From Chitinophaga sp. sic0106 (GTDB taxonomy: Bacteria; Bacteroidota; Bacteroidia; Chitinophagales; Chitinophagaceae), in the NCBI RefSeq assembly GCF_019219075.1, contig NZ_JAHUWJ010000003.1:310001-374000 (forward strand): 64,000 nt of DNA, written 5' to 3'. Positions 19,531 to 27,869 of this stretch are shown here, piece after piece. The notes below the pieces were generated by a model that did no database searches, had not been told where the DNA came from, and saw only the letters and a list, made by a program, of their open reading frames with translations. A program made the position numbers and the translations under genes. Positions within the stretch are counted from its first letter, which is position 1. Each line of letters starts with the position of its first letter.

Positions 19531-20754
19531 TCAGGCTTTCAATGCTTTTACAATGGCCAGCCGCGACATACGCCAGGCAGGGTACACGCCGGATACCAGA
19601 CCAAACACCAGGCAGGTAATCAGTCCTATTACCAGTACCACCGGGTTGAGGTGTAAGGTTACATGTGGCAGTATGGCAGCCTGGTTAAAAATATACAGCA
19701 TCACCACAGCCAGTAAACAGCCTACGACACCTCCCAGCAAAGTGAGGATAATATTCTCTACTACAAACTGATAAACCAATGTATTAGATGATGCTCCAAA
19801 GGCTTTACGGACAGCAATTTCAGAGCTTCGCTCCATAATCCGGGTCAGATTGATATTCACCAGGTTCACTGATGGAAGGAATAACAGCAAAAATACAAAC
19901 CCGCCTATCACGCTATATACCCAGCGTTTTAGGGGCTTGCTCATATTGCCGGTACGCAGGTAGGCATCCGAATAGTAGTCGGCATAACTGAGCACTTTAT
20001 CATACGACTTATCACTGGGTTTGAGGCGGCCCACCACATTATTGTATTCTGTTTGCATAGCAGGGAGGTCGTGAGCGCTGGCGCCCAGCAAAATGGCATT
20101 GTACTCGCCATGATAGCTTTGCCCTGTTTCGCTTTCATTGGCTACCGTATAGGGAATATACATGTCGCCGCTGAAAAAATAGGTGGTTCCCGGCACGTTC
20201 TTTACTACACCGGCTACACGAAACTGTTGGTTGTCTGCTTCAATCAACTGACCAACCGCCTGCACATCTTCCCCGAAATATTGTCGCCGCAGGTCTTCTG
20301 TAATCACCGTTACTTTTTCGCGGTTGCTCACCTGCTGTGCATCAAAAGGCTTGCCTTCCAGGAAATCGAAATCGAGTATATTCCAGAAACTGCCATTCAC
20401 ATAACGGAAAGCGATGCCGATTTTTTTACCTGCATGATAAGTATTTGTACCAACTCTGGCGGTATAATATCCTACATCGACGGGCGTTTTCATCGTTTTC
20501 AAATAGCGGTTGATATAGCTGAGTGATAATGACGAGCTCACCATCGACTGCGGGCCATTTTCCTCAATGCCTGTCAGATAAAGGGATCTGGCCCGTTTTC
20601 TATCGGGGTAGTCATCATTTACAATCTTTTCTATAAAAGCTGTTAACACCAGCAAAGTAGCCAGGGTAAAGCTGATCCCGAACAGGCTGACGAAGGTGAA
20701 AAACTTCCTTCTGTTAAGTATAGCGATCGCAATTTTAAAATAATTCTTGAGCAT
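19531..20754 (-). CDS. MacB/FtsX-type ABC transporter permease (first of two)
   Basis: This 407-residue paralogue of the next permease has an N-terminal helix at about 18-40 (FFTFVSLFGISFTLATLLVLT), a MacB-like periplasmic domain to about 285, and three C-terminal helices with RIMERSSEIAVRKAFGASSN and a final LVFGLVSGVYPAWRMSRL. It lies 21 bp after the ATPase gene. Together with its neighbour it would form the membrane part of a tripartite MacAB-TolC-like exporter. Two unequal permeases with a separate ATPase are a common Bacteroidota arrangement. Confidence 0.94.
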   Translation of the reverse strand: MLKNYFKIAIAILNRRKFFTFVSLFGISFTLATLLVLTAFIEKIVNDDYPDRKRARSLYLTGIEENGPQSMVSSSLSLSYINRYLKTMKTPVDVGYYTARVGTNTYHAGKKIGIAFRYVNGSFWNILDFDFLEGKPFDAQQVSNREKVTVITEDLRRQYFGEDVQAVGQLIEADNQQFRVAGVVKNVPGTTYFFSGDMYIPYTVANESETGQSYHGEYNAILLGASAHDLPAMQTEYNNVVGRLKPSDKSYDKVLSYADYYSDAYLRTGNMSKPLKRWVYSVIGGFVFLLLFLPSVNLVNINLTRIMERSSEIAVRKAFGASSNTLVYQFVVENIILTLLGGVVGCLLAVVMLYIFNQAAILPHVTLHLNPVVLVIGLITCLVFGLVSGVYPAWRMSRLAIVKALKA

Positions 20755-20775
20755 AGCTGCATAGTTAAGGGTGAA

Positions 20776-21441
20776 TCATTGCACCTGTGTGCCATCGAAC
20801 AGGCGTACGAGCCGGTGTGTTTTTTTTGCCATCACTTCGTCGTGGGTCACCATTACAATGGTAGTTTTATCCCTGCTGTTGAGTTGCAGCAGTATATCCA
20901 TGATTTCATTGCCCATAGCACTGTCCAGGTTACCGGTAGGTTCATCGGCCAGGATAATTTCCGGCTCGCCTACGATGGCGCGGGCAATGGCAACGCGTTG
21001 TTTTTGTCCGCCGGAAAGCTGGGTAGGAAAGTGTTTCAGGCGATTGCTCAGCCCTACTTTTTCCAGGGCCTGCGTGGCCAGGCGGCGGCGTTCCTTGGCG
21101 CTCACCTTGCGGTACAGCAGCGGCAGCTCCACGTTGTCGAGCACGTGCAGGTCGTTGATCAGGTGGTAGCTCTGGAAAATAAAGCCCAGCCGCTTATTAC
21201 GGAAGTGTGCCAGTTGCTGGTCACTCATGCGATCGATTTTTTCGCCGGCGATGCTGATATCGCCGGAGGAAGGCTCGTCCAGCAGGCCCATAATATTGAG
21301 CAGGGTGCTTTTACCGCAGCCCGACGGACCCATCACAGATAGGAATTCACCTTTCTGAATATCCAGACTGATGCCGTTGAGGGCGAGCGTTTCGATGGTG
21401 TCGGTACGGTATACCTTTTCGATGTTGTGCAGCTTGATCAT
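20776..21441 (-). CDS. MacB/LolD-type ABC transporter ATP-binding protein
   Basis: This 221-residue ATPase is of typical length for the LolD/MacB/FtsE group. Motifs are Walker [10 protein letters not shown] (about 38-46), Q-loop FQSYHL, signature [15 protein letters not shown], Walker [13 protein letters not shown] and the switch histidine in MVTHD. It powers the two permeases that follow. It sits 9 bp after the TolC-like gene. The acidic GNLDS region and short C-terminus fit this subfamily. Confidence 0.96.
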   Translation of the reverse strand: MIKLHNIEKVYRTDTIETLALNGISLDIQKGEFLSVMGPSGCGKSTLLNIMGLLDEPSSGDISIAGEKIDRMSDQQLAHFRNKRLGFIFQSYHLINDLHVLDNVELPLLYRKVSAKERRRLATQALEKVGLSNRLKHFPTQLSGGQKQRVAIARAIVGEPEIILADEPTGNLDSAMGNEIMDILLQLNSRDKTTIVMVTHDEVMAKKTHRLVRLFDGTQVQ

Positions 21442-21450
21442 AACGGTAAG

Positions 21451-22905
21451 TTATTTATAATCTATTTTTTTTTGCAATTCAAAATCATATAAAGAGAGAT
21501 ATCTTATCTGGTACCATGCGCTCCAGTAGTCGCGCAGCGCGGCAATATAATCGCGGCGGGCCTGGTCTTTTTCCTGGAAGGCAATACTGAGGTCTGTTAT
21601 GCTAAGGTTCCCGAGTACATATCTTTCACGGGAGATATCAGACTTCTCGCTGGCAATGCTATCGGCCCCGGCAGTGAGTTGCAGCTGGTCTTTCATCAGG
21701 TCGAACAGGGTTACCTGTGTTACGATCTGCTGTACAAACAGCTGCTTGTCCTGTTCCACTGCGTATTCGGTGAACTTGAGGTTTGCTTCCGCGGTGCGGG
21801 TACGGGAGCGTGCCCTTCCCCAGTCGAGTATAGGTATGGAGAATTCAAGCTGTACCAGTTGCTGGTCCTGCGGGTTTTGATACACTTTAGCTACGGTGCG
21901 GGCGCTGTTGGAGTAGCCGAGTCGCGCAGTGAGCATGGCATTGATGCCATTATCACCTTTGGCTTTTGCCACATCCCGCTTAGCTTCTGCGAGGCGGCGC
22001 ACAAAGGCGATGGCATCGGAGCGGTTGGCATAGGCCTCTGCCAGCACTTTATCCGCAGGTACACTGATGTGCATCATTTCGTCCGGCAGCTGTAGCTGAA
22101 TGTATTGGGTGGTATCCAGCCCGGTATAGGTGCGGATGTTGAGGGAGGCGATCTGGAGGTCGCGACTCGCAATACCCACTGCCTTGCTGGCTTTCAGCTG
22201 TTCCAGCTTAAGTTGCAGTATTTCATTGCGGGAAATTTTTCCCAGCTCCAGCTTCACATTGGCTACCTCCTGGATATGCGCAGTGTTTTTGAGGATGGTT
22301 CGGGCAGTTTGCAGGTTTACCTGCGCCAGCAGCAGGTCAAAATAGTAGCCGGTGGCGCGGATGGCTACCTGCTCCATATCTTCTATATAGGCCTGGCGAC
22401 TTTCATAGTACCGCAACGGTTCTATCTTCTTATTCCATTTTAAAGCATTGAATTGCCACAGGGGCTGGCTATACCCGATGCCATACGGCGAGCCGCTGTA
22501 TTGGGTAGTATGCCGGTCAAAATCATCAAAGCGCTGTAGATTAGTGCTGCCGAAGATCATGCCTCCTGTGGCTGCAATGCTTTGCGTGAAGGAGAGATCG
22601 AGCGTTGAGTTATTATTGTGAACCGGTTGGAACAACGCGGTACCATCCGGCTGAATTACCTGGTTAAAAGATTTCGTATAGGCGGGCAGGATACCTGTGA
22701 GTGCCAGCTGTGGCTGGTAGTTGGACTTAAAGCTGCGGTATTCCCAGTAGCGGGTTTCCCTGAGGGTGGCCGCCTGGCGGGCGCTGATGGAGCGCTCCCT
22801 GGCCATGTCAATCACTTCCGGCAGGGAGAGTGTAAGCGTGTCCGTTAGTTGCGCGGCAGCCGGCGTGGTTACCAGCAACAGGTATAAATAAAGGCTTTTT
22901 TTCAT
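21451..22905 (-). CDS. TolC-family outer-membrane efflux protein
   Basis: This 484-residue protein has a signal peptide (cleavage near TPAAAQ, residue 19) and two halves of TolC-type helical hairpins and beta strands: LSLPEVIDMARERSISARQA near the start, then LEQLKASKAVGIASRDLQIA, and VQLEFSIPILDWGRARSRTR followed by AEANLKFTEYAVEQDKQLF. It would form the trimeric outer-membrane exit duct of the exporter. It is encoded 8 bp after the adaptor and 9 bp before the ATPase, so all parts of a tripartite efflux pump are in one operon. Confidence 0.95.
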   Translation of the reverse strand: MKKSLYLYLLLVTTPAAAQLTDTLTLSLPEVIDMARERSISARQAATLRETRYWEYRSFKSNYQPQLALTGILPAYTKSFNQVIQPDGTALFQPVHNNNSTLDLSFTQSIAATGGMIFGSTNLQRFDDFDRHTTQYSGSPYGIGYSQPLWQFNALKWNKKIEPLRYYESRQAYIEDMEQVAIRATGYYFDLLLAQVNLQTARTILKNTAHIQEVANVKLELGKISRNEILQLKLEQLKASKAVGIASRDLQIASLNIRTYTGLDTTQYIQLQLPDEMMHISVPADKVLAEAYANRSDAIAFVRRLAEAKRDVAKAKGDNGINAMLTARLGYSNSARTVAKVYQNPQDQQLVQLEFSIPILDWGRARSRTRTAEANLKFTEYAVEQDKQLFVQQIVTQVTLFDLMKDQLQLTAGADSIASEKSDISRERYVLGNLSITDLSIAFQEKDQARRDYIAALRDYWSAWYQIRYLSLYDFELQKKIDYK

Positions 22906-22913
22906 GGCCGCGC

Positions 22914-24161
22914 TCAGTGTTTGATGGTTACTTTTTCTACCTGGTCATACGTACGCATGTCCGAGGTGATCACGGTTTCGCCGGGTTGTATGCCGCTCAC
23001 CACTTCTACATAGTCGAAGCTGGCCAGGCCTATCACCACGCGGCGGCGGTAAGCGATGTGATCACGTACTACAAATACATCCTGCGACTGCCCACTTTTA
23101 AAGGCGGCGCCATTGGCTACCCGCACAATGTTTTCATGGCTGGCCGTTACCAGGTAGATGTCCAGTTTCTGGTTGGGGCGCAGCTGCTGCTGGTGCTGGC
23201 GGGCCAGCTGCACATCGAAGGAAAGGATGTTGTTTTCAACAGCAGGGTGTATATTGGCAATGGTGCCACGCAGCAGACTGTCGTTTATTTTCACAATAAC
23301 GGGGAGGCCTGTACGAATCTGATCGGCCCAGTCATCAGAAATGCTGCCATTAATTTTAAAGCTGCCCAGGTCCGCGATGCGTGCCAGCGGCTCCCCTTCG
23401 TTGATAGCGGCGCCAATATTCCGGTTTACCCAGGTGACCACCCCTGCCCTGCTGGCCACCACATCGGCCAGGGCCAGCTTTCGTTCCAGTTCCTTCAGCT
23501 CATTGGCTTGTATTTTAGCTGCCAGCTCCGACTCCTGGATATCCAGTTTCATGGATTGCTGCCGGGTAGTGATCTCATTTTCCAGCTGCTTTTTTTCCTG
23601 CTGCGCCACCTGCAAATTCATAGTGGCCTGCTCAATATCTTCGCGGGTGCCGCCACCTGCCTTAAATAGGCGGCGCGCGTTTTCTACAGCGGCTTCCAGG
23701 CTGTTGATACGGAGTTGCTTGATGGTATTGTTCGATTGCAGGTCGTAGAAAGATTTATTCAGCTCCAGGCGCATCTTACGGATATTGTTGCGCTTGAGTT
23801 CCAGCTGGAACAGCCCGTTTTCATATTGGAGTTGTGAGGCCGACTTATCGAGCAACAGCACCGACTGTCCCTTTTTCACGGCGCTGCCGGCATCGAGCAG
23901 TACCCGTTGTACGGATGCGTTAACGGAACTGGTGATTACCTCTTCAAATTCGGGTACCACTACACCGCTGGCGGTAAGCGTATTTTCGATATTGCCTTTT
24001 TGTGCAACGGCAGTAGTGATGCTGTTGCGGTCAACAGTAGGGGCAAACAGGGATCGGATCAGTAACAGCAGTACAATAATAACCGCAGCTGCCACTGCCA
24101 GGTACAGGTATCGTTTGTAGTTTCGCCGGGATATTTCTGATTGGGCAATCGCCTTATCCAT
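22914..24161 (-). CDS. periplasmic adaptor (HlyD/MacA family) of the efflux operon
   Basis: This 415-residue protein has a cytoplasmic tail, one membrane helix at about 20-42 (LYLAVAAAVIIVLLLLIRSLF), a lipoyl/barrel-sandwich part (VVVPEFEEVITSSVNASVQRVLLDAGSAVKKGQ), a long coiled-coil hairpin at about 105-225 rich in leucine, glutamate and glutamine, then beta-barrel and membrane-proximal domains (IRTGLPVIVKINDS, VVSGIQPGETVITSDMRTYD). It bridges the ABC permeases to the TolC-like duct. It is the first gene of the seven-gene operon. A 13-bp inverted repeat covers its start codon and a sigma54-like promoter lies just upstream. Confidence 0.95.
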   Translation of the reverse strand: MDKAIAQSEISRRNYKRYLYLAVAAAVIIVLLLLIRSLFAPTVDRNSITTAVAQKGNIENTLTASGVVVPEFEEVITSSVNASVQRVLLDAGSAVKKGQSVLLLDKSASQLQYENGLFQLELKRNNIRKMRLELNKSFYDLQSNNTIKQLRINSLEAAVENARRLFKAGGGTREDIEQATMNLQVAQQEKKQLENEITTRQQSMKLDIQESELAAKIQANELKELERKLALADVVASRAGVVTWVNRNIGAAINEGEPLARIADLGSFKINGSISDDWADQIRTGLPVIVKINDSLLRGTIANIHPAVENNILSFDVQLARQHQQQLRPNQKLDIYLVTASHENIVRVANGAAFKSGQSQDVFVVRDHIAYRRRVVIGLASFDYVEVVSGIQPGETVITSDMRTYDQVEKVTIKH

Positions 24162-24194
24162 TGGATGATTATTTTATGGAGATAATCATCCAAT
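24160..24194 (-). repeat. 13-bp perfect inverted repeat over the adaptor start codon
   Basis: ATTGGATGATTAT (24160-24172) and ATAATCATCCAAT (24182-24194) are exact inverted copies separated by 9 bases. The start ATG of the adaptor gene (24161-24159) straddles the end of one arm. It may be an operator, or an RNA hairpin hiding the start codon if transcription begins upstream of 24194. Confidence 0.7.
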
Positions 24195-24205
24195 CGAAAT
24201 GCCAA
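24190..24205 (-). promoter_or_regulatory. sigma54-like -24/-12 promoter of the efflux operon
   Basis: On the minus strand TTGGCATTTCGATTGG (24205-24190) has the -24 GG in TTGGCA and the exact 10-base spacing to the -12 TTGG. The consensus has TTGC, so the final base deviates. Transcription would start near 24178, about 17 bases before the adaptor ATG. The operon encodes its own NtrC-type sigma54 activator, which supports this reading. Confidence 0.45.
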
Positions 24206-24255
24206 TGCAGCGTTACTGATTATCAGCACGTTAATGCATACACGCTGATTAAAAC

Positions 24256-24271
24256 TGTCCGATACCGGACA
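24256..24271. promoter_or_regulatory. dyad TGTCCG-N4-CGGACA, candidate activator site
   Basis: The 6-base arms TGTCCG and CGGACA are perfect inverted copies around ATAC. The centre lies about 85 bp upstream of the start point implied by the sigma54-like element, a normal distance for an NtrC-type enhancer. Confidence 0.5.
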
Positions 24272-24291
24272 AAGTGTTTGCTTTTGGGAAA

Positions 24292-24672
24292 TTAGCCCAG
24301 GGTCTTATAGGCCAGTTTCATGAACTTTTTCACTTCGGCGTTTACATCTTCCGGATCATACATGCGAAAATGATGGTTGTATTGATTGCTACCGGGCACC
24401 TGGGCCATTTTGGTGAAGCAAAGGTTATCGGGGTACAGTTCCCGGAATGGGAATACCACATGCACAAAATTCTTTCCCAGCTGGGATACCCAGGCAATAC
24501 GGGGGCCCTCGTCGCCGCTAATGGCCAGGGCGATCATGGTTTTGGTAGGTACCAGGTGGATGTTGCTTATTTTTTGATATTCGGCAATAAAGTGATTAAA
24601 CAAGCCTTTGGTGATATCGGACTTGCCGGCAAAGAAGTGGGCAATCCGGGGATTTTCAGCGATGTAGTCCAT
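24292..24672 (-). CDS. small DUF5655-like protein
   Basis: This 126-residue protein starts at the ATG at 24672 (MDYIAENPR); the frame runs on upstream only to a TTG at 24729. It has no signal peptide or membrane segment, so it is probably cytoplasmic. The layout resembles DUF5655: an N-terminal helical part (FFAGKSDITKGLFNHFIAEY), then VPTKTMIALAI and a beta-rich part ending in helices (NAEVKKFMKLAYKTLG). I am moderately sure of the family and know no function. It lies between the efflux operon promoter and the AraC-type gene and may be independently transcribed. Confidence 0.6.
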   Translation of the reverse strand: MDYIAENPRIAHFFAGKSDITKGLFNHFIAEYQKISNIHLVPTKTMIALAISGDEGPRIAWVSQLGKNFVHVVFPFRELYPDNLCFTKMAQVPGSNQYNHHFRMYDPEDVNAEVKKFMKLAYKTLG

Positions 24673-24854
24673 AAGGGAAATTGAATGATACCGTGCAAAG
24701 GTCTTTGTTTTTTGGAGGAAAACAAACAACGGTACAGGGTATCACTCCCTAAAAATAACTTTCCGGATGGCGGAAGGAAAGGTAGTAGTTGAATGTTATT
24801 TCCAAAGTTATCAAGAGCTTTTGTTCCTGCATAGTACAAATCCGACATTTTTTA

Positions 24855-25685
24855 TCAGGTCATATAGCTGTGCAGGCGAATGGTATTTTTCAGTTCCTCC
24901 TCCCGGATAATGCTCGGGGTGATGCCGGCAAACTCTTTGAAATCACGGATAAAATGCATCTGGTCGTAATAACCACTCATGTGCGCAATGGTGGTCCAGG
25001 TGGCGTCCGGGAAGTTTTCTTTCAGATGATAGGCTTTACAGAACCGGATCAGCCGGGCATAGCGCTTGGGCGACATCCCCGTGCGCTCCACACATTTTCT
25101 TTCAAACTGCCGGGTACTGATATTGGCATCATAGGCCATTTTTTCTATGGAGATGTTACCGGCATTCTGAATAAGGTTATCCATCACGAAATCTACCGCA
25201 TTAGATGGCTTCAAACGCGCCACCTTCTTCAGCAGCCAGTTCTCCACGATGAACACCATCTTATCCCAGTCTTCAATATGCTCTTTCAGCTGGCTGTTGA
25301 TATCATCAATTTCACGACCGAGGAACAGCTGGGTATCAAAATCCTGTTCATGCAGCTCCGTCATATGGATATTGAGCAGGCGGAAAAGCCCACCGGGCTT
25401 AAAGGCTACCCCCAGGCCCAGGTGCTTGCGGCCCATGTCCAGCCAAACTGATTTTTCGAGGGGGCCTACTGTCAGACTCACCGACTTCTCCACAAAATCA
25501 TTGGAATAAACACGTTGTACTTTCACCGGATCTTCCAGGTAAAACATGATATAACGCTGGTACGATGGTACGAAACGGTACATATTGGATAGGCCTGACT
25601 CCTGGGTAAAATCGGCACTATATACGCCGATGTTATGGACAAACTCCTGCAGGGCCGGGTGCGGTGTATACACTTTAGCTTTCAT
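24855..25685 (-). CDS. AraC-family transcriptional regulator
   Basis: This 276-residue protein has a C-terminal AraC DNA-binding domain at about 160-265 with two helix-turn-helix units (AGNISIEKMAYDANISTRQF, then HLKENFPDATWTTIAHMSGY followed by YDQMHFIRDFKEFAGITPS). The N-terminal 150 residues look like the uncharacterised sensor half common in Bacteroidota AraC regulators (VGPLEKSVWLDMGRKHLGLG, FKPGGLFRLLNIHMTELHEQ). The ligand and targets are unknown. A dyad TGTCAA-N4-TTGACA lies about 120 bp upstream of the start and may be an operator. Confidence 0.93.
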   Translation of the reverse strand: MKAKVYTPHPALQEFVHNIGVYSADFTQESGLSNMYRFVPSYQRYIMFYLEDPVKVQRVYSNDFVEKSVSLTVGPLEKSVWLDMGRKHLGLGVAFKPGGLFRLLNIHMTELHEQDFDTQLFLGREIDDINSQLKEHIEDWDKMVFIVENWLLKKVARLKPSNAVDFVMDNLIQNAGNISIEKMAYDANISTRQFERKCVERTGMSPKRYARLIRFCKAYHLKENFPDATWTTIAHMSGYYDQMHFIRDFKEFAGITPSIIREEELKNTIRLHSYMT

Positions 25686-25803
25686 GGCCGGAATAATAAT
25701 GGTTAACTAATGTTGCGCATTTGGTGTAAAGGCTCAACGGTTGGTTGTGAATCTTTTAATGTTCCTTTGCATTCCTTCCATAAAAATAGGAATTCCGGCC
25801 AGA

Positions 25804-25819
25804 TGTCAAAATATTGACA
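25804..25819. promoter_or_regulatory. dyad TGTCAA-N4-TTGACA upstream of the AraC gene
   Basis: Perfect 6-base arms surround AATA. The half-site geometry (TGTCnn, 4-base gap, nnGACA) equals that of the dyad at 24256. It lies in the 187 bp between the AraC start and the terminator of the next operon. Confidence 0.35.
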
Positions 25820-25872
25820 AGATAATTTTGCGGCTTTTCGCTTTAAACAGGGTGCCTTCGGCAAGCTGTTAA

Positions 25873-25915
25873 ACAGGGGAGGGACAAGAGCCACCGGCCA
25901 TTGTCCCTCCCCTGT
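25873..25915 (-). terminator. long-stem terminator after the DUF4998 gene
   Basis: A perfect 15-bp stem (25873-25887 with 25901-25915, arm core CAGGGGAGGGACA) encloses a 13-base loop that can fold further through GCC-ACC-GGC. It begins 19 bases past the stop at 25935. On the minus strand it is followed by TTTAACAG, a weak T run. Confidence 0.7.
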
Positions 25916-25934
25916 AAGCATTAAAAAGCAAGTG

Positions 25935-26612
25935 TTAAGGCACCTTAACGGAGTCTACCCTGGAATAAAACGTATCTATGGCCATGTTCCTCGGCTTATA
26001 CATCGTCTGAAACCGGCAGTACGAGCCCTTAAGCGCCCCTTTTAGCAAAATAGAATCCGGGTCACCGGGGTTATCTACCGTTTTCAATATCCCTGCTGCA
26101 TCCTTGTACATCAACCGGGTATTCACATTGGTGCTGTCGTTACTTCTGTACCAATACACACAGAAATCGGTGCCAATGGCTTTACTGCTTTTAATTACCC
26201 TTGGTTGCAGGGATGCTTCATAAATCGCACCGTAGGTGCTTCCCAGTATACTGGTAGGCACGGAGGTGTGGCCGTTGCCATCACGGGTAATGACTGTAAA
26301 GGAATAGCTGCTTTCAGGCAGGCCGGGCACTACGGCGAATACCGAATCATTGGCATTCATAGCCGGCACCGTAAAAATCATGGAATCTTTTTTGGTATTC
26401 CAATACACCACGGCATCTTTCACCTTAGTATCAGGGCCACGCCGCCACGATAGCATGATGCGGCCCCTCCCCGCCCAGGTGGTCAGCTGTTCCGTTTTAG
26501 CGGTGTACAATATGCCCCCAGGCACTACCGCATTTTTAAAATTATCGTCTACTTTGGAACAGGCATAGAGGCTGCAAACAGCGCCTATTCCAATCATTAT
26601 TTTTCGGATCAT
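25935..26612 (-). CDS. DUF4998-family lipoprotein of the second SusC/SusD locus
   Basis: This 225-residue lipoprotein has the lipobox SLYACSK. Residues about 40-215 match the two-part fibronectin-like pattern of DUF4998 proteins found after SusC/SusD genes: AGRGRIMLSWRRGPDTKVKD, VVYWN, FAVVPGLPESSYSFTVITRD, then VYWYRSNDSTNVNTRLMYKD and a final DTFYSRVDSVKVP. It is probably a surface-exposed accessory protein. It is the last gene of the operon, 32 bp after the DUF5000-type gene, and is followed by a strong terminator. The binding target is unknown. Confidence 0.88.
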   Translation of the reverse strand: MIRKIMIGIGAVCSLYACSKVDDNFKNAVVPGGILYTAKTEQLTTWAGRGRIMLSWRRGPDTKVKDAVVYWNTKKDSMIFTVPAMNANDSVFAVVPGLPESSYSFTVITRDGNGHTSVPTSILGSTYGAIYEASLQPRVIKSSKAIGTDFCVYWYRSNDSTNVNTRLMYKDAAGILKTVDNPGDPDSILLKGALKGSYCRFQTMYKPRNMAIDTFYSRVDSVKVP

Positions 26613-26644
26613 GTACAGATGAATTGCTGGTCAGTAAATAGTGT

Positions 26645-27847
26645 TTATTGTCGCGCTCCCCAGAAAGACAGCTCACTGATGTAGAAATAGGTAAATCCGC
26701 CCCATGTCTGCAATATCTTAAAGCGCAGGAATCTTACCGCAGGAATACCCGGTGGCATGTCAAAATCCTCTCCGTTTACGGAGGCAAAGGTGCGGTCTTC
26801 CGCACTTACCGTATTACCCGGTGTAGGCTTAATGGAGGTAAATTGTCCCAGCAATTCCCAACTGCTATCCCAGCTACCGTCCGGATTCGGGTTATTGCTG
26901 CCATAGATCTCGAATACCTTAGGATCACCGCCAACATAGGCACCGCTGGTACCGGAACGGTGGTACAGCTTAAACCGGCTGAGGGCCGTTTTATAGCCCA
27001 TATCAAAAGTAAACCAGGCCGGCATCAGCGCCACACTGGTTTTGGTGTGGAAGCAATCATTATCAGTGTTCCATACATTATTCCAGAGAAAAGTCATGTT
27101 GCGCAGCGATAAACCTGACCAGGTATGGCCTATATTATTATCTGAAGGCAGGGATACTTCTTTAAAAGGCGCCTTATCGATCGGTGTTTCAAATATCGGC
27201 TTCAGTGTAGCCGTGAGCGTATCTGATTTATTGCCCCAGCGGTCTTTACAGTATACAGCAAACTTTTGCGGAATAGTGTCAAAGCCACGTGCCGTAACAG
27301 CGCCACTGATGGCAGCACTGGTATATACATTCACTGTTTTCCAGGTACCATTGCCGGTAGTATCCTGCATAATGAAATAGGTGATGGGTGCTTCAGCCGG
27401 ATTCTGGTAAATAACCACTACCCCACCAAAGGTGGCCCGGAAGTCCAGACTCCGCTTTGCCGTCCACACAGGCGGCAACAGTGGGTTAACGGTTACTTCC
27501 ACCGGCGCGGAAGCTTTTTCGTTTCTGCCTACGGTATAGAGCTTTACAATATGCGGCAGGGTATCTCCGAAACCCGCCACAATCAGCGTATCACCGAAGT
27601 AGGAAGTTTTAGCCTCCCGCTTGATTTGCTCATTCGCATTATAGACCGCTTTTACATAAAGCAGGTTAGGATCATCCGGCACGGTGTAGGTGATGATGGC
27701 ACCACCAGGCGTATTGGTCACGTTGTACTTCGTGATAGGCGCCGGAGCCGGTGCATTTTCATCTGCATAAATCCGCACCCCTTCTTTTTTACAAGCCAGG
27801 CCTGCTATAATTACTGACAGTAGTAGTAAATAAAATCTCTTTTGCAT
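26645..27847 (-). CDS. DUF4959/DUF5126/DUF5000-type lipoprotein
   Basis: This 400-residue lipoprotein has the lipobox IAGLACKK (about residue 19). N-terminal fibronectin-like modules (ITKYNVTNTPGGAIITYTVP, LLYVKAVYN) match the DUF4959 pattern, and the middle part matches DUF5126. The C-terminal 140 residues are a discoidin-like (F5/8 type C) sandwich typical of DUF5000: PAWFTFDMGYKTALSRFKLY, KVFEIYGSNNPNP, VRFLRFKILQTW, FYISELSFWG. Proteins with this order accompany SusC/SusD pairs and are thought to bind glycans at the surface. It lies 22 bp after the SusD gene. Confidence 0.88.
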   Translation of the reverse strand: MQKRFYLLLLSVIIAGLACKKEGVRIYADENAPAPAPITKYNVTNTPGGAIITYTVPDDPNLLYVKAVYNANEQIKREAKTSYFGDTLIVAGFGDTLPHIVKLYTVGRNEKASAPVEVTVNPLLPPVWTAKRSLDFRATFGGVVVIYQNPAEAPITYFIMQDTTGNGTWKTVNVYTSAAISGAVTARGFDTIPQKFAVYCKDRWGNKSDTLTATLKPIFETPIDKAPFKEVSLPSDNNIGHTWSGLSLRNMTFLWNNVWNTDNDCFHTKTSVALMPAWFTFDMGYKTALSRFKLYHRSGTSGAYVGGDPKVFEIYGSNNPNPDGSWDSSWELLGQFTSIKPTPGNTVSAEDRTFASVNGEDFDMPPGIPAVRFLRFKILQTWGGFTYFYISELSFWGARQ

Positions 27848-27869
27848 AACAATTCATTTTTTCCGGAGA

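Noticed and set aside
22917..23669. Plus-strand open frame of about 250 codons over the efflux adaptor
   Set aside because: Antisense to a certain HlyD-type gene; no family features.
25703..25921. Small minus-strand open frame of 72 codons upstream of the AraC gene
   Set aside because: It runs through the terminator stem at 25873-25915 and has no signal, domain or start context.
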